DNA of 64,000 nucleotides from Thalassia testudinum (GCA_037157565.1 JAZHRO010000012.1:4614501-4678500), one strand, 5' to 3'; shown: positions 22,506-34,931, numbered from the stretch's first letter. Numbers and translations: made by a program. Notes: generated from the sequence alone by a model not told the origin.

Positions 22506-23398
22506 ACCTCTCATAACATTCCTCACCTCCTTAGCAAGAAATAGAGCCAAAAACACTTCCTCTTCCTCCAACCTCTGGCTCGCTCCACCTTGCTCCAGTG
22601 ACTCTCCACCTCCAACCTCTTCGCCGTCCGCTACATACAATAGGCGGGCAGCTCTCCTTCCCCATGTCTATCCACGCCTCGCAATACCGGCGAGGTGCCC
22701 TCTAACCCTCCATCGTCACCGTTATCCACCTCCAGAGCATCTTCGTTTCTGACACCAGCCACACCAGACCCGATGCCATCTCCGCTCCCCTTCGTCCACT
22801 ACTTAATTCATTCGATGCCTTAGCTCCTATACATCATTACCGTGCCTCCGCCACCTAGACTCGACCACCAAATTGCCCCCTACACCTCCGTCTTCCACCT
22901 CACCAGCATACCTCCAGCAAGCCCTAGCGGCCTCCACAGTCCACCAAATCAGCCACTCCCATGCTCCACACCTTCGCCGTTCGCCGTAGATCAAAAACCC
23001 TAACATATTTAGGACTATTGACCCCTCATACTCCCCACCGAACACATGGCCCTTCGCACTCATGCACTGACCACATTAGGGGTCTTCCGACCACGAAACA
23101 CCACAAAACCACCCACATTACATTCGTCGCCATCCGACGTCTCTTCTGAGCTGGTTTAACGAGGTCGAAAGACCATTTTCTTATTTTTAGGTACAATAGC
23201 CATCCCGCCATTGCCGCTGAAGCTTCGAGCAAGCTCGAAGCTTGTTCTTCAGACGATTGCTCCAGGTGTTTACTCCAGAAGATGCGAACTCGACTAAGTA
23301 ATGCACGTAGCTGGTCAATTGGGAGCGTTGACCACTTCCCCGACCTTAATCAAAGCCACCTGTTGTGGCCAATTATGCAAAGAAGACGGGGACCTTTA

Positions 23399-23440
23399 GT
23401 CCCACATCATAAATGGTAGATCAGCTGAAGCCGCATAAGG
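23399..23440 (+). promoter_or_regulatory. USE plus TATA-like, 24-bp spacing (B2 5' LTR)
   Basis: GTCCCACATCA, then a 24-bp spacer, then CATAAGG. The 3' LTR has the same spacing at 59862-59903. Confidence 0.45.
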
Positions 23441-23608
23441 GGAAAAACTGCCCCCACCTGGTTGCCTAAGACATCGGGGAGTCAGGTCCTCCGTTCATGA
23501 GCCTTTAACACCTCACTTGCAACACCACGCCCATATGCCTGGTCACCCAAATCCAGTTACTGTTCAACCTGATTACCCAATTGATAGCTAGTTATCTGAG
23601 AGAGGCGA

Positions 23609-23635
23609 TCTGCCATCTCAGATCTGCCATCTTCT
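23609..23635. other. Deletion junction with filler repeat
   Basis: Between the truncated B2 LTR and the truncated A2 pol lies GATCTGCCATCT, repeated after a 2-nt gap. It belongs to neither flank as far as I can align them and looks like repair filler. Confidence 0.6.
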
Positions 23636-26583
23636 GAAGAGGTTATTGATTTTGTTCACTCTCAACCTCTTCCTCTTGATGAGTTATCAGCATCTTCCTT
23701 ACCTTCAATCATCAACCCACCCCAGCTTGAACTGAAACCATTGCCTGAGAATTTGAAATATTAATTTTTAGGACCACAGAAGATGCTTCTTGTGATTATC
23801 AGTGCTAAATTAACAAAGGAGCAGGAGATTAAATTGATTAAGGTCCTGAAGGAACACAAGGAGGCAATTGGTTGGACCATTCATGACCTCAGGGGGATCG
23901 AGCCATCTTACTACAATCATAGAATATTCTTGGAAGATGGATCCTGCCCTTCTTGCTAGATGTAGAGGAGATTAAATCCAAATATGCAAGAAGTGGTAAA
24001 AAAGGAGATTATTAAGTGACTCGATGCAGGAATTATTTATCCGATCTCTGATAGTCCTTGGGTAAGTCCCATGCAGATTGTTCCCAAGAAAGTCGGGATT
24101 ACCGTTGTGACTAACGAGAGAGGAGAATCTGTCACAACTCGTTCAGCTTCCTCTTAGAGGGTTTGTATCAATTACAAGAAGTTGAACACAGCCACGAAAA
24201 AGGATCATTTCCCTCTACCTTTCATTGATCAAATCTTGGAAAGATTAGTCGGGCAGAAATACTTCTGTTTTCTTGATGGCTACTCGGGATACAACCAAGT
24301 TCCTGTCCCTACGGAACCTTTGCTTTCCGGGCCATTCGGTTTATTCAATGCACTTGCGACTTTTCAAAGGTGTATGTTAGCCATATTCTCTGACATGGTG
24401 GGAGAGTTTATGGAAGTCTTCATGGATGATTTCTCTATTTCTGGAGAATCGATTGACTCCTGTCTAGCTACTCTAGAAATGATTCTTAAATGATGCATCA
24501 AAACACGTTTGGTCCTTGGCTGGGAAAAGAGTCATTTCATGACACAAGAAGGCATCGTCTTGGGTCATGTAATCTCTGAATGGAGAATTGAAGTCGATAA
24601 AGCTATGGTTGATGCTATCGCTAAACTTCCTCCTCCCACATCTGTTAAACAAATTCGATCATTTCTTGGTGATGTGGGATTCTACAGAAGATTCATCAAA
24701 GATTTTTCGAAGGTTGCTCATCCTCTGAGCAATCTTCTCGCCAAAGAAATGCCATTTGTTTTTGACGAATCATGATGAAAGGCATTTGATTTTCTTAAAA
24801 CGGCAGTCACTTGTGCTCCGGTATTGCAACCACTGATTTGGACAACCCCTTTTAAGATCATGACCGACGCTTCTGATTACGCGGTCGGGGCTGTTTTGGG
24901 TCAGAAAGTTGACAGGAAGTCCTCTGTCATCTACTACGCAAGTAAAACTCTGGATGAAGCCCAGAGGAATTACATTATTACTTAAAAGGAATTACTAGCC
25001 GTAGTATTTGCTTTGGAAAAATTCAGGACTTATCTCTTAGGGTCTCATGTCATCATTTATACCAACAACTCAACCTTGAGACATCTCTTGGCTAAAAAGG
25101 ATGCCAAACCCCAGCTTATTCGTTGGATTCTTCTGCTTCAAGAATTTGATCTTGAAATCAAAGATAAATCAAGGGTACAAAATGTTGTGGCAGATCATTT
25201 GTCGAGACTTCTAAGTGATTCTTCTTATCCGGATGTCCCGATTGTTGATACTTTTTCAGACGAAACCATCCTTACAGTTTCAGGTGTCCAAACCTCGTGG
25301 TTTGCTGCCATTGTTAATTATTTGGCCGTTGGTCAAATCCCCAGGATTTGACCAAGCAACAACGGGATAGACTCAAATATGAGGCCAAATACTACTTCTG
25401 GGAGGACCCTAAACTGTACTGCATCAGCTCTGATCAGATTATTTGCCAATGTGTTCCGTAGAACGAATTCAACAGTATACTCGAGTTCTGCCATGCATCT
25501 ACGTGTGGTGAACGTTTCTCTAGGAAAAAGATGGCTATAAAGATTTTGCAATCTGGCTTCTATTGGCCGTCTTTATTCAAGGATGCCCAGGATTTCTCAA
25601 GGTCATGTTCCCGATGTTAGGCACTGGGGAGCATAACTAAGAGAGATATGATGCCCCTAAACCCAATTCTCCCTGTCAAAATCTTCGATGTTTGGGGCAT
25701 CGATTTCATAGGATCCTTTCTCCCTTCATTTAGACATCAGTACATTCTTGTCGCTGTTTATTACATGTCCAAATGTATTAAGGCGATTTCCACCTGAACC
25801 AATGACCACAAGGTGGTCATCGATTTTGTCAAGAAAAACATCTTCAGCAGGTTCGGGATTCCGAGGGCCATCATCAGTGATGGTGGCACTCATTTTACTA
25901 ATGCCCAATTCTGCAATTTGCTGGCTAAATACGGGGTTAATCATCGAATCTCCACACCTTACCATCCCCAAACGAATGGATAGGCCGAGATCTCCAATCG
26001 GGAGATCAAGAATATTTTGCAGAAAACGGTTAGGCCTGATCGCAAAGATTGGACTCAAAAGCTTGAGGATGCTCTTTGGGCTTACCGTACGGTGTATAAA
26101 ACACCCATCGGCATGTCTCCATTTCATCTGGTGTATGGAAAGGCATGCCATTTACCCGTAGAGATTGAACATAGGGCATTATGGGCAATCAAGCAGTGCA
26201 ATTTAGATCTGAGTTTAGCCGGGAAGACAAGGAAACTCCAACTATCTGAGTTGGAAGAGCTTAGAAATGATGCATATGAGAATGCCAAGATCTACAAGGC
26301 TCGGACCAAAGCTCTGCATGATCAATTGATTTCTCGCAAGAGCTTTGAGCCGAACCATAAGGTCTGGTTATTCGATTCTTGACTTAAGCTCTTTCCCAAC
26401 AAACTTAGATCGAAATGGAACGACCCATTCATTATCGACAAGATTTTTCCAAACGGAGTCGTTTAGATCTCTGACCCAAAGACGGGTAATTCATTTAAAG
26501 TCAATGGTCAACTTTTGAAGCCTATTATTGACTGTACTCTTCCAGAGCTCATCTCAGACACGGTTGCTCTAGCCATATTGTGA
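23636..26583 (+). pseudogene. A2 pol remnant: RT, RNase H and integrase, degenerate
   Basis: This is the 3' part of an Athila pol, starting in the PR-RT linker (PPQLELKPLPENLKY); gag and PR are deleted. In order: KKEIIK...[55 protein letters not shown], the catalytic FMDD (24418-24429), LGHVISEWRIEVDKAMV, RNase H ([16 protein letters not shown]), then IN with GIDFIGSF, AIISDGGTHFTN and [12 protein letters not shown], so the D, D and E residues remain. After NQV about 20 codons of RT are replaced by a shorter stretch. A 1-nt loss near 25342 shifts frame, and more than ten stops are present. The terminal stop is at 26581-26583. It is closer to C than to any other lineage, but is a separate subfamily. 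Confidence 0.9.
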
Positions 26584-26716
26584 CTTCTTTGGCTGGACTT
26601 CGCTTAGCTGATGGCATTAAGCTCAGCAGTTGTACATATGACATAAAGCTGACCCGAGCTTCATATTCAGGTGATATCTTTCATACTCTACCCTTTCTTT
26701 CATGTCTCTTTTTCTC

Positions 26717-26753
26717 AATGTGGACATTGCATCAGCTAGGCATGTGGGGGTGG
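26717..26753 (+). other. Upstream PPT-like motif (A2)
   Basis: GACATTGCATCAGC then AGGCATGTGGGGG, 1.25 kb before the 3' LTR. Counterparts lie at 34149 (B2), 45484 (D2) and 55028 (C). Confidence 0.6.
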
Positions 26754-27979
26754 ATTCATTTTTGAATAATTTTGTCAGCTCTATGAAATTCTTGTAAATT
26801 TTATTTTTATTATTATATATGCATAAAAAAAAAATTGAATTAGGAAGGAATATTTTGACATTAGGACTTTTCAATCTTAGGAAATATTACATTAGGATCT
26901 GAACACAAAGACCCTTCAGGTCTTTGGGCTTAATCAGCCCGTGTATCCACTAAAATGTGGATTTGTTTTTCGAGTTCTCGCCATCTTAATTCTATGGTAA
27001 TTTGATTAAATAAGTTTGGGTGATAAGTACACGACTTATCAACCCACCCACTAATTTGAGGGAACTTTAAGTCTAAAGCATCTACACACTATCTTTTCAC
27101 TGACTTGTTGATTGGCGATTTTAACGAAAATTGGGTAGCTAATGAACCTTCTAGGGTGATATGGCTGGAAAGTTATCGTAGGTAATAGCCCATAGGTAGG
27201 TTGTCCAGAGTCCAGACACTGGACCATTCTCTTCTTGCTGCCTTTAAGTAAATCTTAGACCAAGGAAGCCACCTACTTAAAAAAAAAAAAGAAAAAGAGA
27301 AAAAAAAGAAAGACAAAAAGAAAAAGAAAAGGAGAAAAGAAAAAAAAGAAACACAAAAGAAATAAACCACACTTCGTCGCACGAGTATGGTTGGCAAGTT
27401 GTTGGTGGTAACAGCTCATTGACCGGTTGTCCAGAACCTAGCTCATAAAATGCACTGAAAATTCCCAAAACACTTAGGAAGAAGTGGAGAAGTAGAATAA
27501 ACCAGGGAGATATACACTGGATTCACCCTTGTGTTGACCCCATAAAAATAAAAGTAAGGAGAAAACTACCGGTCGTAAAGATACACCTTTAGGCAGAACT
27601 CTCTTTTTAAGGTTACTTAGAGGCGTAGAAACACGAAGTCCATTCTAATTGCCGATCAACGAGTCTATCACATTCACAATAAGATGCTTAGAGGGTTCTC
27701 ATCAAATCTTGGGTGGGTTGAATGGCCGTAGAAAGCCACTCTTTAAACCTAAATTCAAAAGTAAAAAAAAATTAGAAAAGAAGAAAAAGAGAAAAAGAAA
27801 ATTTTCTTTGAATAAGGCGAGGGCTTGAAGCGGTTTGCATTTTGGCAAATACCCGGGTGCTGTTGTGTCGTTGAAAGTTCAGATCCTAAGTAAAAATTTT
27901 TTCTTAATGTTGAAAATAACTTATGCCCAAGTAATCCAACCTAATTCTTTTATAAATAGCATGTAGTTTTTGCTAAGGA

Positions 27980-28004
27980 CTAACAAAAGATAGGCATGGG
28001 GGTG
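27980..28004 (+). other. Polypurine tract (A2)
   Basis: CAAAAGATAGGCATGGGGGTG directly precedes TGATGTAAACATG, the LTR start. Confidence 0.85.
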
Positions 28005-28607
28005 TGATGTAAACATGTTTATATTACATAAAATGTCTATTTATGCATGTTCTTAAGCATAGAATTGCATTACATACTATAAATAATGCATAACATGCAT
28101 CATCTTACATTTAAATTAGTCTAAATAAAATGTAGGTTAATTGTCTCCTTTTTATGGTCATGGACAGGGCAACTTTTTATCAGGGCCTCAAATCAAAGAT
28201 CCAACCATACAGATCTGATCAGGGCGACGATTGGAGTTCAACGACTCCAAGATTGCCCTAATCGGATATCCGTAGCATCAGATAGAGATCGAGGATCCCT
28301 AGAAGATCAAGGGCCAATATGGTGTTAATTTGAACTTCAGACGACAAATTCAACCACACGGATGGGTTCAGATCGACGATCGCAGCCTAACGGTGCAAAA
28401 ATTGATTCAATCCGATACTCGTGGCACCATCTACATCACTCAGAAGATGGACGACCAAGATGGCACCACGTGGCGCCATCTTAGCCGCCCAACTCGCCGC
28501 ACGCACCTGCTGAAGCTCTTCTGGCCAGCGCTTCTCCGCCGTTGGATCAAGATCCAACGGCTGCGAGGTATGCGCGCTTGAGTTGTGTGCTTGACACAAA
28601 CGCACTC

Positions 28608-28672
28608 GTAGCGCAATGGTCGGGCACCTTATCCAGACGAGGAGGCGCGGGATCGAGCCCCCGCACGCCTCA
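28608..28672 (+). other. tRNA-like A-box/B-box module in A2 LTR
   Basis: GTAGCGCAATGGT resembles a tRNA D-arm/A box. GCGGGATCGAGCCCCCGC resembles a T-arm with a B box and can form a 5-bp stem (GCGGG/CCCGC). The anticodon arm is too short and no acceptor stem is seen, so this is not a tRNA gene. Confidence 0.55.
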
Positions 28673-29010
28673 AATTAGAGTGGGCGCACGGGCGCGATCA
28701 GCTGCGCGATCAACATCCAACAGCGTCGCGCGGCTGATAGCGCCCACGCACTATCTGACGCCCTCGTGTGATGCGTGATCACACGCGCAAGGCGCGCGTA
28801 GTTGAGGCACGACGAGGGATGAGTTAAGCCATCTGATCGTGAGATCTGAAGAACGTGGACGGTTGAGTGAGGCACGGAAGGCAAGTGGGCGTGCGAGCGC
28901 CACCCACGAAGGCCACATTCAGGCCTTTAGTGGCAGATTTATCCATCACTAAACGTCCTGAATTGATGATTTTCAAAATGTAATGACCAAAATGCCCTCA
29001 CTCCTTGCAA

Positions 29011-29020
29011 CTATAAAAGG
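29011..29020 (+). promoter_or_regulatory. TATA box of A2 LTR
   Basis: CTATAAAAGG followed by AGACCCC, a standard Pol II-type TATA box. Confidence 0.65.
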
Positions 29021-29733
29021 AGACCCCCTCCATACAACTTTCTCATCCCTTCTCTTCTCTCACCCCTTCCAAAGCTCTAAAAGCTTGTCCCAAACTCGGG
29101 ATGCTCCTCTAGAGTAGAAATTATAATTTTTCCACCTTCGTCCCCCTTCGTGGAGCATCTTGCAGTTGTCCTCTCTCTGCATTCGAGAAGCGAATCCTGC
29201 GATGATGACGACGTGCTGCTTCGTTCCCATTCTTCCTACTTCATCCTCCTTCCTGCTCCGTTCCCCATCTTCCAGGCGTCGTCCCGTCTGGCTCGTCCTC
29301 CAAGTGATCGTCGAGGAGGATATCTCTCTCTCCATTCTTCTTACTGCTTTCGAGAGTAGATTTACTGCTTTCTAGTGTAATCATTTCCCGCTTTCTAGTC
29401 GTAATGAGTAGCGTAATGAATAATTTTTGATAATGAAATCCATATTTATTTTACATCCCTTTTGCTTTTATTTGTAATATTCTCTCTCTCTCTTCTATTT
29501 ATTATTTGTTAAATAGATAGCTAGTTTTCAACCAGTTATTCTGTTTTGTGACAAATAAAACAAATGCGTATTTTTAATTAAAAGTCTGCCTCCCTATGTT
29601 CGACTCGGAACTTCTTATGGATTTCTATTCCAGTATAAATTTTATTTGTTGAACCCAAGTTCTTCGCTATTCAAACTACAACGACAGGTTTTCAAAACCA
29701 AATCCGATAGCGTAGTACTCCGACGTTTAAACA

Positions 29734-30682
29734 CCCTATCTCTGAAGAAGCTAAAAAGAGGAAAAAAATCAATTAGGATCAACTTGCATTCTATATTTAG
29801 ACGTAATCATCACAAGTTGCCTAAATTTGATTCATTTCTAGACAAACCCTGACCTTGATTTTTGCACCTAGTTAGGGATTAAGGTATCTAGGGCTACTTA
29901 CTTCTTAACTGAGCCCTAAGTACCAAATTCAGATGGAAATAATTGGACCAATTAGAGCCAAAAATTGGGTTTCCATTCTATGGTTGAGGACTCCACTTGC
30001 TTAAACAAGAATCAAATCTTCCTAATTGTGTGTCCCAAGGCTTGTTTGAAATTACCTAAACAAGCAAACCCTAGAAACAAGCTCTAAAGATCCACTTGAA
30101 TCATAAAATCAGAACCTAATCATTAAGGACAAAACATGTGAAGTTGACCAACCTTGCAAGGTCAACCAATCTTCACATTAGGTCACCATTCACAAACTCA
30201 TTCTAAAGTTTAGGTGAAAATCCTAAACACCTCATCTTAACTTAAAACTGGCAGACTTAAAGAGGTTAAGTTATTCATTCTGGTCTACCTGGATCCGCGG
30301 TGACAAGGAAGGTCAGGTGGGGGAAACCCTATAACCTGTGGGGACGCTCTACCATGTAGGGGTCTTTCTAGGACTCTCCCTTCCTGGTTGCCCAGGTATT
30401 TCTCAGGTGGACAACTTTCTGATCTAGAGGTATCATCCGCCTCGAACCTCTATAGTCATCCAAAGATATTTGGGTGTCTTGATTGGGTCCAGCACACATT
30501 CTGTCCCTCATCTTCTCCATTGGTGCATGTTCGGGAGGAGGTCCTTAAGACCACCCTTAAGGCCTCCACTAGCTTTCCACTCTCGTCGAGGCTAAGCCTC
30601 GACCTCCTTGTTTGTGCAACCTCCCAATCAGATCGATATCGCTTATAATTCATCTGAGCCTAGATCTCCTTCATCCATAATC
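29734..30682 (+). other. B2 leader, first part missing
   Basis: It aligns with the B1 leader from an AAAAATCAATTAGG block onward and lacks the PBS and about 200 bp. It contains the leader stem-loop (30143-30166) and the GGGGGAAACCCTATAACC and GTGTCTTGATTGGGTCCAGC blocks. No separate gene is seen. Confidence 0.7.
30143..30166 (+). other. Leader stem-loop of B2
   Basis: GTTGACC and GGTCAAC arms around a 10-nt loop; equivalent to 10343-10366 in B1 and 40167-40185 in C. Confidence 0.6.
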
Positions 30683-32060
30683 ATGGAGCAACCAACAAAA
30701 GGAGAAAACAATCTCCATAATCATTTTCAGTGCCTTAACGATCTATTCCAAGCTTTTATGAATCCACCGCAGTGTCCTATGATGCGAGATCATTACAATC
30801 CCGCTGTAGTAGCAATCGAACCCAGAGTTCAAATCCCGGCTGGAGGGCCTAATACTGAACTCAAGCCCAACATGATTCATGCTATCCCTAAATTTCATGG
30901 GCTTAATTCCGAGGATCCCTTCCAACATATCAAACAACTCAAGCATCTGGCCCAGACCTTCAGGTCAGAAGATCAAAATCGGGATATCTTGCTCATGAAG
31001 ATGTTCTCCTTCTCTCTCATGGACAAGGCTGCCCACTAGTACCAAACCCTAACTCGTCTGATCAACACATGGACTGAACTGCAATTCGAGTTTCTAAAAA
31101 AGTTCTTTCCCGTTAGTCGAACAAATGCTTTGAGGCACCATATCACGCATTTCATGCAAAATGCAGGAGAACCACTTCATGAGGCATGGGATTACTTTCT
31201 GGATCTCATGCTTTAGTGCCCCCATCACGGAGTTCCTCAATGGGAACAAGTCCAGTCTTTTTACCAAGGACTCAATGAGGATATCAGACTATTCGTTAAT
31301 GCAACCTGTGGAGGAAACAATATGGGTCAGCATGAGGACATTGTGTGGGAGATTCTCGAGAATATGTACGAGAACTCCATCAATAATGAATCCCTGGGCA
31401 TGTTGGACTAGACAAATGCCTGTGCATTGACGAATCCGCAAGGAGCACACAAGACTTAGGGGCTATCCTCATCCGCCGATCTGGAATTGATGGCCAGTCG
31501 CCTGGACAACGTCTCGATCATCGAGAAGAAGGTGGACGAAATGACTCGACATTTGCAGTGAGCCACTTCCGCACAAAACCCATTCGCGCAACCGCCCTTT
31601 GGTAGGAAGACTGTGCATAACATCTACCACTAATCTTCTCAGGGGATGGATCCGTATCCACCCCTATCTGATCCAGGGTTCGGAGGAAACTCTGGGCTTG
31701 CCTACTCTAGTTGGGGGAACTCTGAACCCTCGTATTCTGATTTCTCTGAGGTTCCTCAGACCTGCGAGGACCTCAATGCCATCCAGAATGATCCTTTCTC
31801 AAACACTTATAATCCTGGATGGCGTAATCATCCTAACTTAACGTGGTCGGGAACAATCAAAATCAAAGACCTTAATATTAGCCCCGATCACAAGTTTCTC
31901 ATCCATATCAACTACCTCAGCCTAGGTCCAATCCAAATTATCATTCTGGGCCAACACGGGAAGATCAAATGTCTCTTATCCTTCAGACCCTAGCTGACAT
32001 TCAGAAGACAAATGTGGCTATGCAAAAATAGCACAAGGACAAGATCACGAAGGTGTGTAA
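30683..32060 (+). pseudogene. B2 gag, degenerate
   Basis: From ATG 30683 one frame reads the Athila gag order: NDLFQAFMNPPQ, MMRDHYNPAVVAIEPRVQIP, MIHAIPKFHGLNSEDPFQHI, ILLMKMFSFSLMDKAAH, FLKKFFPVSRTNALRH, CPHHGVPQWEQVQSFYQGL, ENMYENSINN, the DEMTRHLQ coiled coil, and the Pro-rich PQTCEDLNAIQNDPFSNTYN segment. Stops at 31038, 31215, 31408, 31457, 31559 and 31628 interrupt it. Those that align with C or B1 replace Trp, Gln or Arg by single C-to-T-type changes. After about 31860 the frame decays. It is the best-preserved gag frame in the window apart from its stops. Confidence 0.88.
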
Positions 32061-32150
32061 CCAGCTCTCCTAGATGGTGACGTCCTGCCAGCCTGGTGCA
32101 CTTCCTTCCCAACCCCTGCCAAATCCAAACAACATGTTGACCAAAAACAC

Positions 32151-33167
32151 ATGGTGCACCAAGTCCAAGGTCAAGCATGCTATACCCAGCTAGGCTCCTC
32201 GACTCATATCTGCGTATTTTCCCCATCCACATCAATTGAGCCAAAACACACCATGACTTACCTGACCACTCAACAGCAAGGGACGACTTTTTCCCCTCCA
32301 CCTCCACGTCATGACTGTGGTATGATCAATGTGGTAGGCACAAGAAAAGATCACAAGACCAGAACCCAAGGCTCATCGTCCAAATCTCACTTGACCTTTG
32401 ATCAACACACCAAGGCTAAGGGAAAAACAAAAAGGTGGAAACCGAAATCCACTCCTCAAAACCACCAGTTCACCACCTTATCTCAAGCCTTCTCTCACCT
32501 CCACATTAGAGTTTTATCAAAATATGATATAACGGGACCATTAAGGAATGCACAATTCACTATCCCATTACTTGATATCTTCGCTTGCAACCCCACCTCG
32601 CCTGGCTTATCCAAGAAAGAGGGGGAAGAGCCAGCACATGGGAAGGTAGTACTATCTGATAGCGTGAGTGCCATAATCCCACACAGTCTGCCTCCCAAGA
32701 AATCAAATCCAGGAGACTCACTAATCCCCTACAAGATCAGTGATACACCCTTCAAGTGGGCCATACTGGATATTGGCACTTCAGTCAACCTAATCCCTAC
32801 CGCCCTATTTGAAAAGTTACAGATTGGACAGCTAAAACCAGCCAATGTTACATTGCAACTAGCTGACCAAACCCTGATCACGCCGATTGGGCTGGTAGAG
32901 GATGTGGTAATTAGAGTTAAGGATTTCAGGTACCTAGCTGACTTCCTAATTCTTGACATGGACACACCACAATAGATACAGAATATGCCTGTGATTTTGG
33001 GAAGACCATTCTTGGCTACTGCAGGAGAAATAATTAATTGCAAATCAAGGCACATGATAATTGCCTCAAAAGATCAACACGCTGAGATTTATATTTTTGA
33101 GGTGACAAACGGAAGATGCTCGACAGAACAACTAGGTTTCATTCAGGACCTCATGAACAAGCGTTAG
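32151..33167 (+). CDS. B2 protease-like frame with divergent DIGTS active site, one internal stop
   Basis: A 274-codon frame (32151-32975) is followed in the same frame by 32985-33167 after a stop at 32973-32975. Residues 1-130 are Ser/Thr/Lys/His-rich and not recognised. A linker similar to other Athila copies follows (FTIPLLDIFACNP), then LPPKKSNPGDSLIPYKI, the retropepsin active site AILDIGTSVNLIP (Asp at residue 207), a TLITPIGLVEDVVIRVKDFR flap-like region, LILDMD and, past the stop, PVILGRPFLATAGEI. B1 and C have DLGAS and much more similar sequence to each other here. It is unusually open for its age. Function as a protease is inferred from motifs only. Confidence 0.6.
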
Positions 33168-33921
33168 TAGAAAACCTAGAGCCGGAAGTAGAAGCTTTTC
33201 ACATCCCAGACAATCCCGATTTGCCCGAGCATAATAACATGAGTACAGTGGAGGATTCCACCTTTGATTTTGAGGATATACCTAGGAATGTTGGGAAACA
33301 TGGTGACATACTAAATTCAGATTCTATGAATATAGAGACATTTCATTTTGAGGACCTCTCGTGATCGGGCTTGGCGGATATTGAGAGTGACCTCCACCAG
33401 GAATATGAATCCTTTACAAAATTCGAGCTTTATGATCCAAATGGCACTCTCCAAACATTCACTTTTGACTGGGAGGAGAAGTATAGTGAAGATTCATTGG
33501 AAAACTCGATTTACGAGTCATTTCTTGAAGAGACATCTCACATTCAGTAGGAGACAATCAAGATGACTCCCTGAGTATTGATCTATTAGGCCACATTGCA
33601 CAAGAGGAACCAAACATCTCGAATACAATTGGTAGATCCTTATCTGATGAACCTTGGACTCATGCCAATCCTATTTCAAAATCCCATGACCACCACACTT
33701 TCCAAGTGATTCCTCCACCAAAGATCAAGAGAGATCATCTAGACAAGAATAAGCCTGACCCTTACCAAAGACATTCTAGAATGACTCTTCACCATGCTTT
33801 GATGCTTATCTATGGCCATCTGATTCTAATCCACCATGACCATATATTCTCTCAAATCACTCATACACATATCCTTATGAGCTCATTGCGCCCAGCTGAT
33901 GGTGTTAAACTTAGCGCTTAA
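33168..33921 (+). pseudogene. Acidic reading frame in the place of RT-RNase H-IN (B2)
   Basis: After the PR-like frame the best reading moves to another phase: 33116-33364 and onward read Asp/Glu-rich peptide (EPEVEAFHIPDNPDLPEH, DFEDIPRNVGKHGD, then FELYDPNGTLQTFTFDWEEK and ENSIYESFLEET). Past a stop near 33549 and a shift, 33560-33921 reads LSIDLLGHIAQEEPN and IPPPKIKRDHLDKNKPDPYQ. The last codons run into the post-pol motif (LRPADGVKLSA). No RT, RNase H or integrase motif appears. I do not recognise the peptide; bias toward acidic and aromatic residues suggests former coding but does not prove it. Confidence 0.45.
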
Positions 33922-33940
33922 CGGGAGGCAACCCGTCATC
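33889..33940 (+). other. Post-pol conserved hairpin motif of B2
   Basis: GATGGTGTTAAAC, AGCGCT, then ACGGG-AGGCAA-CCCGT, a 5-bp stem, in the same relative place as in B1 and C although pol is missing. Confidence 0.75.
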
Positions 33941-34148
33941 TTTTGAAAAACCTGAAACCCTTTTGACACATCTTTTTGCTGAACTCATATTGCACTTTAG
34001 GGTTCATCCATTAAAATAGCTGACTCCACCTCTGGTACTTGTACCAGAGCTTGAAATCGTCCGCAACAGTCATCCTGACTCATTCACCCAGCCTTTGACC
34101 CTATTCTACTGTATGATCTATGCTAAAATCGAACCCACCTAATTTACA

Positions 34149-34184
34149 ATGAGGACATTGCAAATCGTAGGCACGGGGGGGTAT
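34149..34184 (+). other. Upstream PPT-like motif (B2)
   Basis: GAGGACATTGCAAATC, then AGGCACGGGGGGG, 1.36 kb before the 3' LTR. Confidence 0.7.
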
Positions 34185-34931
34185 TAATGTGTAAAATGCC
34201 ATGAGAATCAATTCAGAAAAAGGGTTTCATCAAGAAAAAGTTACACATTCCAAAAAAAAACCAAAAATAAAACATAAAAAATTGGAGAAAAGGAGGTTGA
34301 GGAAAAAGAAGATCCATTTGAGAGAAAAATAACAAAAAGGAGGGAGGAAAATTGAAAAGAAAAGAAAGGAGCAAAAAGATAAAGAAAGAAATTAAGTCCC
34401 TTCAAAACAATATGGAACTTACTTACCTTCTAAGTTGGATCGAATGATGAATTACAACCTGGAAGGCTAAAACTTAAGGGATTAATGGCGAATACCGACC
34501 TTAGGCCTCATGGATCTGTTCTAAGATTTAAAAACTTACATACTTGTCAAGATCAGGATTAATCCTCAAGAGATTAGGGAAAATGAAAGCTTGTGTATTA
34601 GGTCTAAGGCTTAGGGAGTATTCGGCCCCATTAACTAACCTCTAGTTTGTGGGACTCGGTAGCTTAAGCACCCTAAATCACACATAGTCTGGTTCAGTGC
34701 GCTTTAATAATGAAATCATGCCAAAGGGCATTTATTCTATATTGAAAATGGGCCTAAGATCTAGATTAGGAGTGGCTCGAAAGCACAAGTTGATTTGGAT
34801 GAGTTCCTAGTGTGGAGAGGTGGGAAATTTTCCTCAAAGATGCACAATAGCATATCGTCTCCTCAGTGCTTGTCTCCTAGGATAACTAAATATCCTACCG
34901 AGGGCACGTAAGCACCTTGTCTAGGTTCAGA

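Larger units (their letters stand above)
21558..23608 (+). mobile_element. 5' LTR of B2, 3' end deleted
   Basis: It matches the 3' LTR (35540-36735 plus 59224-60680) up to CTGAGAGAGG, then stops; the last several hundred bases of the LTR, the PBS and the first part of the leader are missing. TATA at 22497-22505. Confidence 0.9.
26584..28004 (+). other. A2 3' untranslated region with two PPT-like tracts
   Basis: After pol there is GCTGATGGCATTAA (a decayed post-pol motif), a first PPT-like tract at 26717-26753 (GGCATGTGGGGGTGG), A/G-rich runs (27279-27360 and 27760-27810), and the true PPT ending at 28004. No gene is evident; open frames in the A/G runs are Phe/Ser-rich artefacts. Confidence 0.75.
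28005..29733 (+). mobile_element. 3' LTR of A2 (family A)
   Basis: This 1.73-kb LTR runs from TGATGTAAACATG to TTTAAACA after a PPT. It aligns with A1 (minus strand, 14338-16197). It has a TATA box at 29011-29020 and the tRNA-like module at 28608-28672. Its right flank is B2 leader sequence, so A2 had inserted in the B2 leader before the deletion at 23609 removed its 5' half; the matching TSD is therefore lost. Confidence 0.88.

Noticed and set aside
28608..28672. A tRNA gene
   Set aside because: A- and B-box-like parts are present, but the anticodon arm is too short and no acceptor stem is found.
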